Assembly: GCF_000196015.1 (NCBI RefSeq)
Contig: NC_007973.1
Coordinates: 1,922,001 to 1,986,000 of the forward strand
Source of the DNA: Cupriavidus metallidurans CH34
Lineage (GTDB): Bacteria > Pseudomonadota > Gammaproteobacteria > Burkholderiales > Burkholderiaceae
DNA length: 64,000 nt
Direction: 5' to 3'
Shown here: piece after piece, positions 8,801 to 16,997 of the stretch
How the letters are laid out: each line of letters opens with the position of its first letter
Numbering within the stretch: the first letter of the stretch is position 1
Notes under the pieces: model-generated
Database searches by the model: none
What the model saw: the letters and a program-made list of their open reading frames with translations, nothing else
Told to the model about the DNA's origin: nothing
Program-made: the position numbers and the translations under genes

Positions 8801-9166
8801 TTAATCCTTGGCGAACTCGCAGAACCGCAGGCGGTTGCCGAACGGGTCGGCCACCTGCATTTCGCGGCCCCAGCCCACTGCCTCTACGCCGGGCCGCGCG
8901 TATCCATACTGTTTGGCAATCAGTTCGCGCTGCAGCGCGTCGATGTCCTCCACCGGAATAAATACAGCGGAACCGGGCGTGGCATCACCATGATGCTCGC
9001 TGAGGTGCAGGGTCAGCCCGGAGCGCCTGACCTGCATGTAAAGCGGAAGATCCGGCTCGAAGCGGTGCTCCCAGTCGACCTGAAAACCAAGGAAGTCGAG
9101 GTAGAACTCCCTGGCTTTCTCGACCGAGAAGATCCGGAGTATGGGAATGGCTGGCGAAAGTACCAT
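8801..9166 (-). CDS. VOC superfamily, bleomycin-resistance-like protein
   Basis: 121 aa when started at MVLSPAIPILRIFSVEKAREFYLDFLGF, a standard VOC N-terminus. The frame allows 21 more residues to 9229, and an in-frame ATG (MYRHGAPP) lies between. The C-terminus VADPFGNRLRFCE contains the usual final metal-ligand glutamate. LTLHLSEHHGD is typical of the glyoxalase-superfamily group annotated as bleomycin binding. Function could be sequestration of a drug or an isomerase-like reaction; the ligand is unknown. It converges with the phosphate-type transporter. Confidence 0.75.
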   Translation of the reverse strand: MVLSPAIPILRIFSVEKAREFYLDFLGFQVDWEHRFEPDLPLYMQVRRSGLTLHLSEHHGDATPGSAVFIPVEDIDALQRELIAKQYGYARPGVEAVGWGREMQVADPFGNRLRFCEFAKD

Positions 9167-9254
9167 GGGAGGCGCTCCATGCCGATACATTGGCGTGACA
9201 GAGAAAGTGGCAATCATGCCACTTTTCATCGCTTTTGCACGGCGGCCGCCCGAC

Positions 9255-9284
9255 TTTTACTATGTTTTATGAAATACGTATAAT
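9255..9284 (+). promoter_or_regulatory. Candidate sigma-70 promoter of ATPase-methyltransferase pair
   Basis: A perfect TATAAT at 9279-9284 lies 18 bp after TTTTAC (9255-9260), in an AT-rich pocket unusual for this window. The ATPase start is at 9328. Direct repeats of the type AATTCAC follow at about 9298-9316. Confidence 0.5.
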
Positions 9285-9327
9285 TATTCCATCTGAATAA
9301 TTCACGTTAATTCACACCAGGCGCCCG

Positions 9328-10491
9328 ATGAGCAACATTTACCAACGGCCGGAACTCGCCAAACAGATGGCCAGGCAACTCCTGCAACCCGGGGTACTGG
9401 ACGAGGGCCTGCGCTCGGGCCTGTTCCTTTCCGGCCTGCGCCGCACGGGCAAGACCACGTTTTTGATCAACGACCTGATTCCCGCGCTCGAAGACCTTGG
9501 CGCGATCGTGATCTATGTGGACCTGTGGAGCGACACGCAGCGCAGCCCCGCCCGGCTGATCCTGGAAGCCGTCAGGAAAACACTGACCGAGCTGGAGTCC
9601 CCGTCTTCCACGATCCTTCGCAAGCTCAAGCGTCTGGCCAGCGCCGACATCGCCGCCTTCGGCTTCAAATTCAGCTTCAAGCTCGACACCCTCGGCGAGG
9701 CTGGCGGCGCGACGCTGGCCCAGGCACTGAAAGAAGTCGTCGATCAGGCCGGCGCCGATGTCGTGCTGATCGTCGACGAAGTGCAGCACGCCATCACCTC
9801 GGACGAAGGCAATCAAATGCTGCTGGCGCTCAAGGCCGCGCGTGATGCCATCAATCCCCGCCCCGGCACCACAGGGCATTTCCTGTTCGTGGGAACCGGC
9901 TCGCATCGCGCGCTGGTGGGCGAACTGACCGCGCGACGCAACCAGGCCTTCGCCGGCGCCACGTCGGTCGCTTACCCGGTGCTCGACCGGGAATATATCG
10001 ACTATCTGCTGGCGCGCCTGTCCTCCGAGGGCTTTACCGCCCTGCCCTCGCCCGACGTCGCCATCAAGGCGTTCCAGGCGCTTGGCCATCGGCCCGAGGA
10101 GATGATCCGGGCGCTGCGGCAATTGCATTTCCACCTGCCCGAGGGCAGCAATCCCGACGAGCACCTGCCGACCATCGCCAACACGCTGCGTTCGGCGGCT
10201 GCCGACGTGGAACTGATGAAGCTCGAACAACTTGGCGGCCTGGCAACCGCGATCTTCGACCGCATTGCCACCACGCAAGGCGACGCACGGGGTTTGTTCT
10301 CGGCCGACGCGGCCGCGGCGTACTCCTTGGCAATAGGCCGGGAAGTGAAGGTCGAGGAAGCACAGCCGGTGGTCAACGAACTGATGGCAAGCAACCTGAT
10401 CATGCGCAAAGGGCACGGCCTGTACGGCATCACCGACCCGTTCGTGCAGGAGATGTGGCGCGAACGGAAGTCGCTTGAAGGAAAACTCTGA
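9328..10491 (+). CDS. AAA-type ATP-binding protein
   Basis: 387 aa. Walker A is GLRRTGKTTF (about residues 36-45) and Walker B is VVLIVDEVQ (about residues 147-155). A sensor-like FLFVGTGSHRAL follows. The C-terminal 130 residues look like a helical lid plus winged helix (ELMASNLIMRKGHGLYGITDP), giving the layout of STAND/archaeal-type or Orc1-like ATPases. No transposase, integrase or nuclease partner is adjacent. The methyltransferase gene begins 2 bp after the stop, so the two are almost certainly translated from one message. The role is unknown; a switch-type NTPase acting with the methyltransferase is speculation. Confidence 0.75.
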   Translation: MSNIYQRPELAKQMARQLLQPGVLDEGLRSGLFLSGLRRTGKTTFLINDLIPALEDLGAIVIYVDLWSDTQRSPARLILEAVRKTLTELESPSSTILRKLKRLASADIAAFGFKFSFKLDTLGEAGGATLAQALKEVVDQAGADVVLIVDEVQHAITSDEGNQMLLALKAARDAINPRPGTTGHFLFVGTGSHRALVGELTARRNQAFAGATSVAYPVLDREYIDYLLARLSSEGFTALPSPDVAIKAFQALGHRPEEMIRALRQLHFHLPEGSNPDEHLPTIANTLRSAAADVELMKLEQLGGLATAIFDRIATTQGDARGLFSADAAAAYSLAIGREVKVEEAQPVVNELMASNLIMRKGHGLYGITDPFVQEMWRERKSLEGKL

Positions 10492-10493
10492 CC

Positions 10494-11090
10494 ATGCCCA
10501 AGACAAGCACGGCCGGTTATGGCGAACAGGCCAGCACCCTCGTCGTCCAGTACGAAAGCATCACGTTCGAGGATGTCCATCGCGACGTGCTCCACCTGTT
10601 GCCGGCGCCGCCGGCCCGCATTGTCGATGTCGGCGCGGGCACCGGGCGCGATGCCGCCGCCCTGGCACGGCGCGGCCATCAGGTCGTGGCGGTGGAACCG
10701 ACCGCAGAACTACGCGAGGCTGGCCGCAAGCTCCACGCGGATGTGGATATCGACTGGCTCGATGACACCCTGCCCGCGCTGGCCAGGCTGCGCGAACGGC
10801 CGACGCGCTTTGACGTGATCATGCTGACCGCCGTGTGGATGCACCTCGATGCCGACGAACGCGCCCAGGCAATAGGTGCCGTCGACGCGCTGCTGGCCGA
10901 TCACGGCCTGGTGTTCCTGTCCCTGCGGCACGGCCCGGTGCCCGCCGGCCGGCGCATGTTCGACGTGTCGGCCGCCGAGACCATCGCGCTGGCGGAGCCA
11001 TACGGCCTGCGCAGCGCGCATTGCAGCCAGCGCAGCGGCCTGATGGATCGCACCGACGTGCATTGGACCAATCTGGTCCTGCAACGCTAA
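10494..11090 (+). CDS. Class I SAM-dependent methyltransferase
   Basis: 198 aa with motif I IVDVGAGTGRDAAALA (about residues 42-57), the acidic end of strand 2 in VVAVEPTAELR, and motif IV FDVIMLTAVWMHL. These are the SAM-binding elements of the Rossmann-fold class. The acceptor, whether small molecule, protein or nucleic acid, is not evident. No DNA-methylase DPPY/NPPY motif is present. It is tightly coupled to the preceding ATPase gene. Confidence 0.8.
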   Translation: MPKTSTAGYGEQASTLVVQYESITFEDVHRDVLHLLPAPPARIVDVGAGTGRDAAALARRGHQVVAVEPTAELREAGRKLHADVDIDWLDDTLPALARLRERPTRFDVIMLTAVWMHLDADERAQAIGAVDALLADHGLVFLSLRHGPVPAGRRMFDVSAAETIALAEPYGLRSAHCSQRSGLMDRTDVHWTNLVLQR

Positions 11091-11158
11091 AGCCAGCGCG
11101 CGGCGAGGGCCGTCCCGAAACCCGGGTATCCAGGGCGACCCTCTCCAAACAACGGCGC

Positions 11159-12076
11159 TCAGGCCGCCACCGATGCCCGCTGTCGCGCCACCTCGGCCTG
11201 CGGGGCATCTGCCTGGTCCGCGTGAAGCGTGAAGTCGAAGCGGATCGACGCAAACGGCTTGTCCACGCCCAGCGCAGCCATTGCCGCCGCATCGCTCACG
11301 CGCGTGATCGGCGGTACCAACCCTTCGCGTGTGGCAAAAGCGAAGTCATCCCACAGGTACGGATCGCCATCGATGTTGATCTGCGTGGTCAGCTTGCGAT
11401 GGCCCGGCGCCGAGACGAAGAAATGGATATGCGCCGGGCGGGTGCCGTGGCGGTCGAGCTGCTTGAGCAGACGGTCCGTTGCCCCATTCGGCGGCACGCT
11501 GTAGCCCACCGGCATGATGCTGCGGAAGCGATAGCGGCCCTGGCCATCGGTCACGATACTGCGACGCAGATTGAACGCGCTCTGCGTCGGGTCGAAGTAC
11601 GAGTAGTTGCCGAGTGCGTTGGCGTGCCAGACCTCGACCACGGCATTGGCCAGCGGCTGCCCCGCGCCATCCTTGACCTGCCCTTCCATCACCAGCACCT
11701 CGCCCTCGCCCGTACCGTCGTCCAGGCGCGCCTCGCGCTGCGCCACCGGCGCGCCTGCCACGTAGAGCGGGCCTTCGATCGTGCGCGGCGTGCCGCCGGC
11801 AATGCCTGCCTGGCTTTCGGCCTCGTCCATGCGCAGGTCCAGAAAGTGATCGAACCCGAGCCCCGGCGCGATCAGGCCCAGTTCGCCCGAGCGGCCGGCT
11901 TCGGCCAGGAAATTGAGGCCGGACCAGAATTCCTCGGGCTGGATATCCAGGTCCTCGATCATGTGGAACAGGTCGCGCACCATCCGATGCACGATGGCCG
12001 CGATGCGCGGATTGGCGTGCTGGCCGGTGGCTTCCTCGATGCGGTTCAGAACGGTGTCGATCTGGATCTTGTCCAT
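11159..12076 (-). CDS. catA: Catechol 1,2-dioxygenase (intradiol)
   Basis: 305 aa. It opens catechol between the two hydroxyls to cis,cis-muconate with oxygen, the first step of the ortho (beta-ketoadipate) route. All four Fe(III) ligands are identifiable: Y158 in GNYSYFD, Y192 in MPVGYSVPP, and H216 and H218 in RPAHIHFF. The helical N-terminal domain of catechol/chlorocatechol dioxygenases occupies about residues 1-95. The gene follows dmpP by 27 bp with a strong AAGGAGACAACC ribosome-binding site, so it is the last gene of the phenol operon. The muconate-processing genes catB and catC are not in the window. Confidence 0.95.
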   Translation of the reverse strand: MDKIQIDTVLNRIEEATGQHANPRIAAIVHRMVRDLFHMIEDLDIQPEEFWSGLNFLAEAGRSGELGLIAPGLGFDHFLDLRMDEAESQAGIAGGTPRTIEGPLYVAGAPVAQREARLDDGTGEGEVLVMEGQVKDGAGQPLANAVVEVWHANALGNYSYFDPTQSAFNLRRSIVTDGQGRYRFRSIMPVGYSVPPNGATDRLLKQLDRHGTRPAHIHFFVSAPGHRKLTTQINIDGDPYLWDDFAFATREGLVPPITRVSDAAAMAALGVDKPFASIRFDFTLHADQADAPQAEVARQRASVAA

Positions 12077-12103
12077 GGTTGTCTCCTTTGTGGTGGAAAT
12101 ACT

Positions 12104-13174
12104 TCAGAGTGAGCGGAACAGCGGACTGCGGGTGGCGTGGCTGGCGTCTGCCGCCGACAGGAACTTCTCGGTGAAGATGTCCTTCTCGAACAAGCGCCCC
12201 TGCATCAGCGCGGCGATGCACGACTCGATCATCGGCGGTGGCCCGCACAGATAGGCCCGCCAGCCACGGAAGTCGTAGCCGAAATGACTCCCGGCGGCCT
12301 CGTGCACGTAGCCGCGTTCGCCGGCCCATGCGCTGCCTTGCGCCTCGGCCGACAGCACGGGCACATAGGTGAAGTTGTCGTGCCGGGTGGTCAGCGCTTC
12401 GAAGGCATCACGGTAATACAGTTCGTCAGCGGTCCGTGCGCCATGCACGAGCACGATCTGGCGCTGGTCGCCGGACTCCAGCAGGTCGAGGATCATCGAA
12501 CGCGGGCTCGACAATCCCGACCCGCCAGCCATGAACACCAGCGGGCGCGGATCGCTCTTGCGCACGAAGAAACGCCCGAGCGGCCCCGATAGCTGCAGAC
12601 GCTCGCCCACGGCAAGTTGCTCGTGCACGTAGGTCGTGGCGCTACCGCCCGGCACCAGCCGGATATTCAGTTCGATCTCGTCCGCCGATGGCGCCGACGC
12701 GATCGAGAACGCGCGCGGCGTCGCTTCCTTGCCGATCCATACGTTGACGTACTGGCCCGGCTGGAAGCGCAGCGCATCGCCCCCTTCCACACCCTCCACC
12801 CGCAGGAACACACCCTTGATGGTGGGCGTCAACGCTTCAATGCGCGTGACTTCGGCGGTAAAGTCCATCAGCGGCAGGAACTGCGCGTCGGGCTCGGGAT
12901 CGATGTCGGCCTCGATCGTCAGGTCGGACATCGGCGTGGCGCAGCAGGCCAGACACTTGGCCTCCTCGCGCTCGAAGTCCATCAGCGCGAACGGCGATGC
13001 TTCGCCGTGCTCGATCTCGCCGTCCACCGTCTGCACCTTGCAGGTCCCGCACAAGCCATGCCCGCAGGCATGGGGCAGCCACACGCCGGCGCGCAGGCAG
13101 GCGTCAAGCACGGTCTGTCCTTCGGCGATGTCGATGGTCTGGCCGAGCGGCTCGATGGTGAGCTGATAGGTCAT
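12104..13174 (-). CDS. dmpP: Phenol hydroxylase reductase component P5
   Basis: 356 aa. It passes electrons from NADH through FAD and a plant-type [2Fe-2S] cluster to the diiron oxygenase. Cluster cysteines C37, C42 and C45 lie in ACGHGLCGTCK, with C77 in the KCLACCATP segment. The FAD site is TPRAFSIASAP and the NAD site is VFMAGGSGLSSPRSM. The length matches DmpP. The start at 13174 has AGGAGG upstream; the 98-codon upstream extension of the frame overlaps dmpO and is rejected. It is the sixth gene of the operon. Confidence 0.95.
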   Translation of the reverse strand: MTYQLTIEPLGQTIDIAEGQTVLDACLRAGVWLPHACGHGLCGTCKVQTVDGEIEHGEASPFALMDFEREEAKCLACCATPMSDLTIEADIDPEPDAQFLPLMDFTAEVTRIEALTPTIKGVFLRVEGVEGGDALRFQPGQYVNVWIGKEATPRAFSIASAPSADEIELNIRLVPGGSATTYVHEQLAVGERLQLSGPLGRFFVRKSDPRPLVFMAGGSGLSSPRSMILDLLESGDQRQIVLVHGARTADELYYRDAFEALTTRHDNFTYVPVLSAEAQGSAWAGERGYVHEAAGSHFGYDFRGWRAYLCGPPPMIESCIAALMQGRLFEKDIFTEKFLSAADASHATRSPLFRSL

Positions 13175-13194
13175 GGCAACCTCCTGCAGCAAGT

Positions 13195-13557
13195 TCAGTT
13201 GGCCGAGCCGGCAATGCCCGGCAGGCCCGGGGTACGCAGGCGCAGCAGCGACTTGTGGCCAAGCCCGTTGTCGACCAGGCTTGCGGCCGCATCCGGCGTG
13301 AATGGCGTATCGCCACGCAACCACTGCACCTGCGCCCAGTCGATCCGGGCGCCTTCCGGGTGCGCGCCCAGCAGCGGCACGATGACATCGGAGACCAACG
13401 CGCCGAACGGCATGTCGGGCGGCAGCGGCAGCGTGAACGGGCTGCAGAACAGCCGGTGCTGGTCCCATCCGAAGTACACAAGCTGGTTGCCGTGGAAGTT
13501 TTCGATCCGGTCGCGGACCTCGCCGGTGTAGCCCGGTTCCAATGCGATGACTGGCAT
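13195..13557 (-). CDS. dmpO: Phenol hydroxylase component P4
   Basis: 120 aa, the size of DmpO/TomA4, a small subunit of the oxygenase complex. Its typical features are YTGEVRDRIENFHGNQLVYFGWDQH near the N-terminus (about residues 10-34) and a compact alpha/beta fold without cofactor motifs. It lies between dmpN and dmpP with 16 and 20 bp gaps. Identity rests on size, these segments and operon position. Confidence 0.92.
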   Translation of the reverse strand: MPVIALEPGYTGEVRDRIENFHGNQLVYFGWDQHRLFCSPFTLPLPPDMPFGALVSDVIVPLLGAHPEGARIDWAQVQWLRGDTPFTPDAAASLVDNGLGHKSLLRLRTPGLPGIAGSAN

Positions 13558-13573
13558 GATCTGGTCTCCTTGT

Positions 13574-15121
13574 TCACGAACGGTTGTTGCCTTGCCCGGT
13601 CCAGCGCTCCCAGTTCGCGCGGTCGGGCGAATCGGCGTAGTCGCCGCGATCCTCGGGCTTCAGGTGGTACCAGTCGAGCACCTCGGGCAGCGTTGGGCCG
13701 CCGCAGTTGCCCTGGAAAATCTGATGCACTGGCAGCCATGCCTGCACGTACTTCTCGGGCTCACCCTGGAATATGTCCCGGCAGCCATCCGAGCAGAAGT
13801 GGTAGTGCTCGCCGTTGTGCTCCGCATGGCGATAGCAAATCTGCGTCGGGTCGTCGGGTTCGGTGAAGGCCATCGGGATCTGGCACACCTGGCACAGCAT
13901 CGGCAGGCCCGGGTTGGTCCAGCGCTGGCCGGCCTCCTGTTGCTGCTTCCAGTAGTCGAAGCGCGGCCGGTAATGCGTGTCGAAGCTGTCGGGATACTTC
14001 TGCGCCAACCAGTCCATTTCGTGCGGCTCGGGCACCCATGTGTGGATGGCCGCGGCGTGGTTGAAGTTGTAGAAGATCGACCATGCGATGTGCGACAGGT
14101 GATCCTTTTCCTTGGCGGCCTGCTCGTGATACTTGGGCATCCGGATGCCATAGCGCGCCAGATCGGCAAACAGCGCCCCACCGTTCTGCTCGAAGTAGAT
14201 CTCCCACGCCTCCTTCCAGCTCATCACGCGCTTGGGGCACATGTAGTCCATCATCATCGCCACCAGCGTCAGCAGCCGGTAGCCGCGCCAGAACCATTTG
14301 TCGATCCACTTCTGGATAATCGGCCGGTTGGCGGGGTCCTGCTCGAGCATGAACTTGACCACCTCCAGGCCCAGCGTCATGTGGCGCGACTCGTCGGACT
14401 GCGCCGAGAAGCCGAACGTCACCGTGGCCATGTCCCCGTTGTAGGCCGCGCCGGACATGAACGGCATGAACAGCAGGTTGGTCAGCACGTATTCGAACGA
14501 GAACGAGATCGCCGTGATGAACTCGAACGGCCCGGCGGTCATCGCATCCTCGAAATACGACTTCGGCACGGACAGGTACCAGAGCCGGTCATGCAGATGG
14601 CGCCAGTCGGCAAAGCCGTTGAAGAACTTGTTGTAGTGGCTGATCGTGTGGATCTGGGTCTGGCAGTGCCGCAGTTCGTCGATCGATTGCATCTGGCACG
14701 CCACGCGTGCGCCCACGCCGCGCAGATTGCGGCCCGCCATGGCGAAGCCACGGTGCGCCGCGTACTCCAGCGGCGACACCCCGGTCAGGAACAGCTTCAG
14801 CGCGTTGATGTAGCGGGCGTCGGTCACGTTGAGCTGGCCGTTGTTCTGCTGGAACGCGTCGATGATCGCGTAGAGCTTGCGCTCCTTCTCGGACTGGAAT
14901 TTCCAGTACGCATCCATCGTCAGGCGGAACGGGTCTTCCCAGCCGTCCCAGTCATGGATCACGATGCCTTCGAACTTGTCGTGCGGAAACACCTTGTCCA
15001 TCGGCTGGTACGTGGTCTCCCAACCGAGGTCGCGGGTCAGTACCGCGTACTTCTCCTTGAGCGAGAGCTTCGGACGGGTCGCCGCGCGGGCGGCGGAGGC
15101 GATGGCAGTGGCGGTTGTCAT
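13574..15121 (-). CDS. dmpN: Phenol hydroxylase large oxygenase subunit P3 (diiron)
   Basis: 515 aa. This subunit holds the carboxylate-bridged diiron centre that hydroxylates phenol to catechol. Ligands fit the bacterial multicomponent monooxygenase pattern: E119 in SPLEYAAH, E149 and H152 in IDELRHCQ, E210 in FSFEYVL, E244 and H247 in SDESRHMT. A C-terminal zinc site is formed by LCQVCQ and a YHS-like HYHFCSDGC segment, as in DmpN. The ATG at 15121 has a GGAGACAA site; a 27-codon upstream extension is not family-like. Cytoplasmic (alpha-beta-gamma)2 complex with dmpL and dmpO. Confidence 0.96.
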   Translation of the reverse strand: MTTATAIASAARAATRPKLSLKEKYAVLTRDLGWETTYQPMDKVFPHDKFEGIVIHDWDGWEDPFRLTMDAYWKFQSEKERKLYAIIDAFQQNNGQLNVTDARYINALKLFLTGVSPLEYAAHRGFAMAGRNLRGVGARVACQMQSIDELRHCQTQIHTISHYNKFFNGFADWRHLHDRLWYLSVPKSYFEDAMTAGPFEFITAISFSFEYVLTNLLFMPFMSGAAYNGDMATVTFGFSAQSDESRHMTLGLEVVKFMLEQDPANRPIIQKWIDKWFWRGYRLLTLVAMMMDYMCPKRVMSWKEAWEIYFEQNGGALFADLARYGIRMPKYHEQAAKEKDHLSHIAWSIFYNFNHAAAIHTWVPEPHEMDWLAQKYPDSFDTHYRPRFDYWKQQQEAGQRWTNPGLPMLCQVCQIPMAFTEPDDPTQICYRHAEHNGEHYHFCSDGCRDIFQGEPEKYVQAWLPVHQIFQGNCGGPTLPEVLDWYHLKPEDRGDYADSPDRANWERWTGQGNNRS

Positions 15122-15149
15122 GGTTTGTCTCCTGTCTTGGGGTTCTGGC

Positions 15150-15422
15150 TCAGCGCCACGCCAGTACGAACTGGTCTTCGGTTTCGTCGATGTTTCCTGC
15201 AAGGGAAATCAGGCCAAGCTGCAGCTCCTGCACGTCCCAGGGACGGCCGATGCGCTCCTCCACGCTGGCGCGGCGGATCTCCAGCCGCCCCGGCGCGTCG
15301 ATCTTGACCATCGCCGGGTAGTGGTTGACGGTGGCGTGCGGGTTGTCGGCCTCGATCGCCTCGATCACCGGGCGCATGTCGTCGTTGGTCTGGAGGGCGA
15401 TGAATACGATGGCGTCGCTCAT
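15150..15422 (-). CDS. dmpM: Phenol hydroxylase effector protein P2
   Basis: 90 aa, exactly the DmpM size. This cofactor-free coupling protein binds the oxygenase and tunes diiron reactivity. It begins MSDAIVFIALQTNDDMRPVIEAI, typical of the MmoB/DmpM family, and contains no cysteine or metal motif. The ATG at 15422 is preferred over one 15 bp upstream, which overlaps the end of dmpL. Confidence 0.93.
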   Translation of the reverse strand: MSDAIVFIALQTNDDMRPVIEAIEADNPHATVNHYPAMVKIDAPGRLEIRRASVEERIGRPWDVQELQLGLISLAGNIDETEDQFVLAWR

Positions 15423-15433
15423 GGTTGTCTCCG

Positions 15434-16429
15434 TCATTGACGTGCCAGGCCCAGACCGCTCAGGCGCTTGCCCAGCGCTTCGACGGCATTGGCCAGTTCG
15501 GACTCGGCATCCTCGCCGAACAGCCGGTACGCCAGCGGGCGCAGCGCGTGCGTGAAGCGATCGAGCCAGCCGAAGGCGTACCCAGCGATAACCGCCGCGT
15601 TCTCCGGGCTTTCCTGTGCGGCCGTTTTCACGGTGGCATCGACCCAGCGCGTGGTCTCGGCGTACCAGGCGGACATGAAATCGGTCACGAGCGAAAACGC
15701 GGGCCAGGTTGCGGAGAGGCGCGCGTCGAACTGCTGGTAGACCAGCGGATAGATCAGACCATCGAGCACCAGGTTCTGCGCCACGTGCTGCTCGAACCAG
15801 TCATCGCGCACCAACAGGTCCTCCGCCGCGTGTCGCAGCGGCTGCCAGGCCATGTCTTCCATCCAGGCGGCGCGGGCCTGGTCCACGGCGGCCTTGTCGC
15901 CGATCAGCAGCCCGATGCGGGTCAGGTACTGCGCGATACCCAGGCGGTCCATCGTGTGATACATCGCGGCCTGCGTGATGGCCGACCCGAAACCGTAGGC
16001 GGTAATCGACGCGTTGTTCATGTTGGCCGCCCATTCGACGTGGCGCAGCGGCACCACGCCCAGCGTGAGCAGCTCGCGCACATCGTCGGGCAACCGGCTC
16101 AGCAGCCCGCGCTTGTCCACGAACTCAAGGTTCTTCTCCATCGTCTCCTGCTGACGGGCGCGCGCATTGACGTAGCCGCCGTAGAAGTACTGGCGCGGGT
16201 CCTTCAGCGCATACCAGTCCTGCATGACCACGCGGGTGCGCCGGGCGTCGTACAGCTCGTATTGCGGCTGCCATAGCGGCCGGTAGTGGAAGCTCGTGAC
16301 CGGCTGCAGGTCGTACATCGCCTCCTGATAGCGCGTGGCCGGCTTGTCGGCGCCGAGCCGGCGCGCGATATGCGCGAAGGTCTGCCGGATCGGAGTGACG
16401 CTGGCATCAGTCCGGATATCGATTTGCAT
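15434..16429 (-). CDS. dmpL: Phenol hydroxylase beta subunit P1
   Basis: 331 aa. This is the structural beta subunit of the oxygenase, related to the large subunit but without iron ligands. Recognisable segments include RYQEAMYDLQPVTSFHYRPLW (about residues 33-53) and YFYGGYVNARARQQETMEKN (about 80-99). Length and position (between dmpK and dmpM) match DmpL/TomA1. The gap to dmpK is 43 bp. Confidence 0.94.
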   Translation of the reverse strand: MQIDIRTDASVTPIRQTFAHIARRLGADKPATRYQEAMYDLQPVTSFHYRPLWQPQYELYDARRTRVVMQDWYALKDPRQYFYGGYVNARARQQETMEKNLEFVDKRGLLSRLPDDVRELLTLGVVPLRHVEWAANMNNASITAYGFGSAITQAAMYHTMDRLGIAQYLTRIGLLIGDKAAVDQARAAWMEDMAWQPLRHAAEDLLVRDDWFEQHVAQNLVLDGLIYPLVYQQFDARLSATWPAFSLVTDFMSAWYAETTRWVDATVKTAAQESPENAAVIAGYAFGWLDRFTHALRPLAYRLFGEDAESELANAVEALGKRLSGLGLARQ

Positions 16430-16472
16430 GGTGGTTGTCTCCTCGGATGTCGAGTGGGGGCGTTTTTGGGTA

Positions 16473-16670
16473 TCACTGCAGCAGCTCGGCCCGCTGCTCG
16501 GCGCAGAACGACTGGAACTGCTCGGGCGGCATGACCAGTTCGACGTAGATCTGTGGATCGCCGATCGAAAACTCGAACTCCACCCAACGCTCGCTGCGCC
16601 CGGTCACGCGCACGTAGCGCGGGGCATGGTGATGCCAGTGACCTTGAAGTGCCTGAGGGGGATATGTCAT
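16473..16670 (-). CDS. dmpK: Phenol hydroxylase assembly protein P0
   Basis: 65 aa. DmpK-type proteins are needed to assemble an active oxygenase, probably by helping iron incorporation, and are not part of the final complex. Diagnostic segments are RYVRVTGRSERWVEFEF and DPQIYVELVMPPEQF. First gene of the operon. AGGAGCGAGAC precedes the ATG, and a sigma-54 type promoter lies about 70 bp upstream. Confidence 0.9.
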   Translation of the reverse strand: MTYPPQALQGHWHHHAPRYVRVTGRSERWVEFEFSIGDPQIYVELVMPPEQFQSFCAEQRAELLQ

Positions 16671-16740
16671 GTCTCGCTCCTGGTGCGCCGCACATCGCGG
16701 TGCGTGTGCGTTGTCTCGTGATTTCAGGTGGGAGAGCTAT

Positions 16741-16756
16741 AGCGAATGGCGTGCCA
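16741..16756 (-). promoter_or_regulatory. Sigma-54 (-24/-12) promoter of phenol operon
   Basis: Read on the minus strand the sequence is TGGCACGCCATTCGCT. Against the consensus TGGCACG-N4-TTGC the GG and GC elements have the right spacing, with a single mismatch. It faces dmpK and would start transcription near 16730. The 327-bp region between dmpK and dmpR holds this element and the activator site below; nothing else clear is seen there. Confidence 0.8.
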
Positions 16757-16852
16757 GGCGATGCAGACCGTTGTGGCGCAAGGGCTTGCGGCCAATCGGC
16801 CGCATTCTGGCCGGCCAACCCGCTTGATGATTTGATGAGGTGATTCAGGCGG

Positions 16853-16872
16853 ATTTGATCAAATGATCAAAT
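16853..16872. promoter_or_regulatory. DmpR/XylR-type upstream activating sequence
   Basis: ATTTGATC-AAAT-GATCAAAT: two 8-bp inverted arms around 4 bp. It closely matches the TTGATC-N4-GATCAA sites bound by XylR and DmpR. The centre is about 130 bp upstream of the predicted operon start, a normal enhancer distance for sigma-54. A weaker half-site pair (TTGATGATTTGATGA) lies at 16824-16838. It also overlaps the region before dmpR, so it could affect that gene too. Confidence 0.8.
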
Positions 16873-16997
16873 CGTCTCGCGCTGCGCCGCAGCACGCGCT
16901 CCTGATGCGGGATTTCCGGGCTCCGGCAACGCCGGATGCCGTGCTAGGCTACGCAAAAACGAGGCTCGAAAGCCCGCCGGAATCTGGAGTGACAAGG

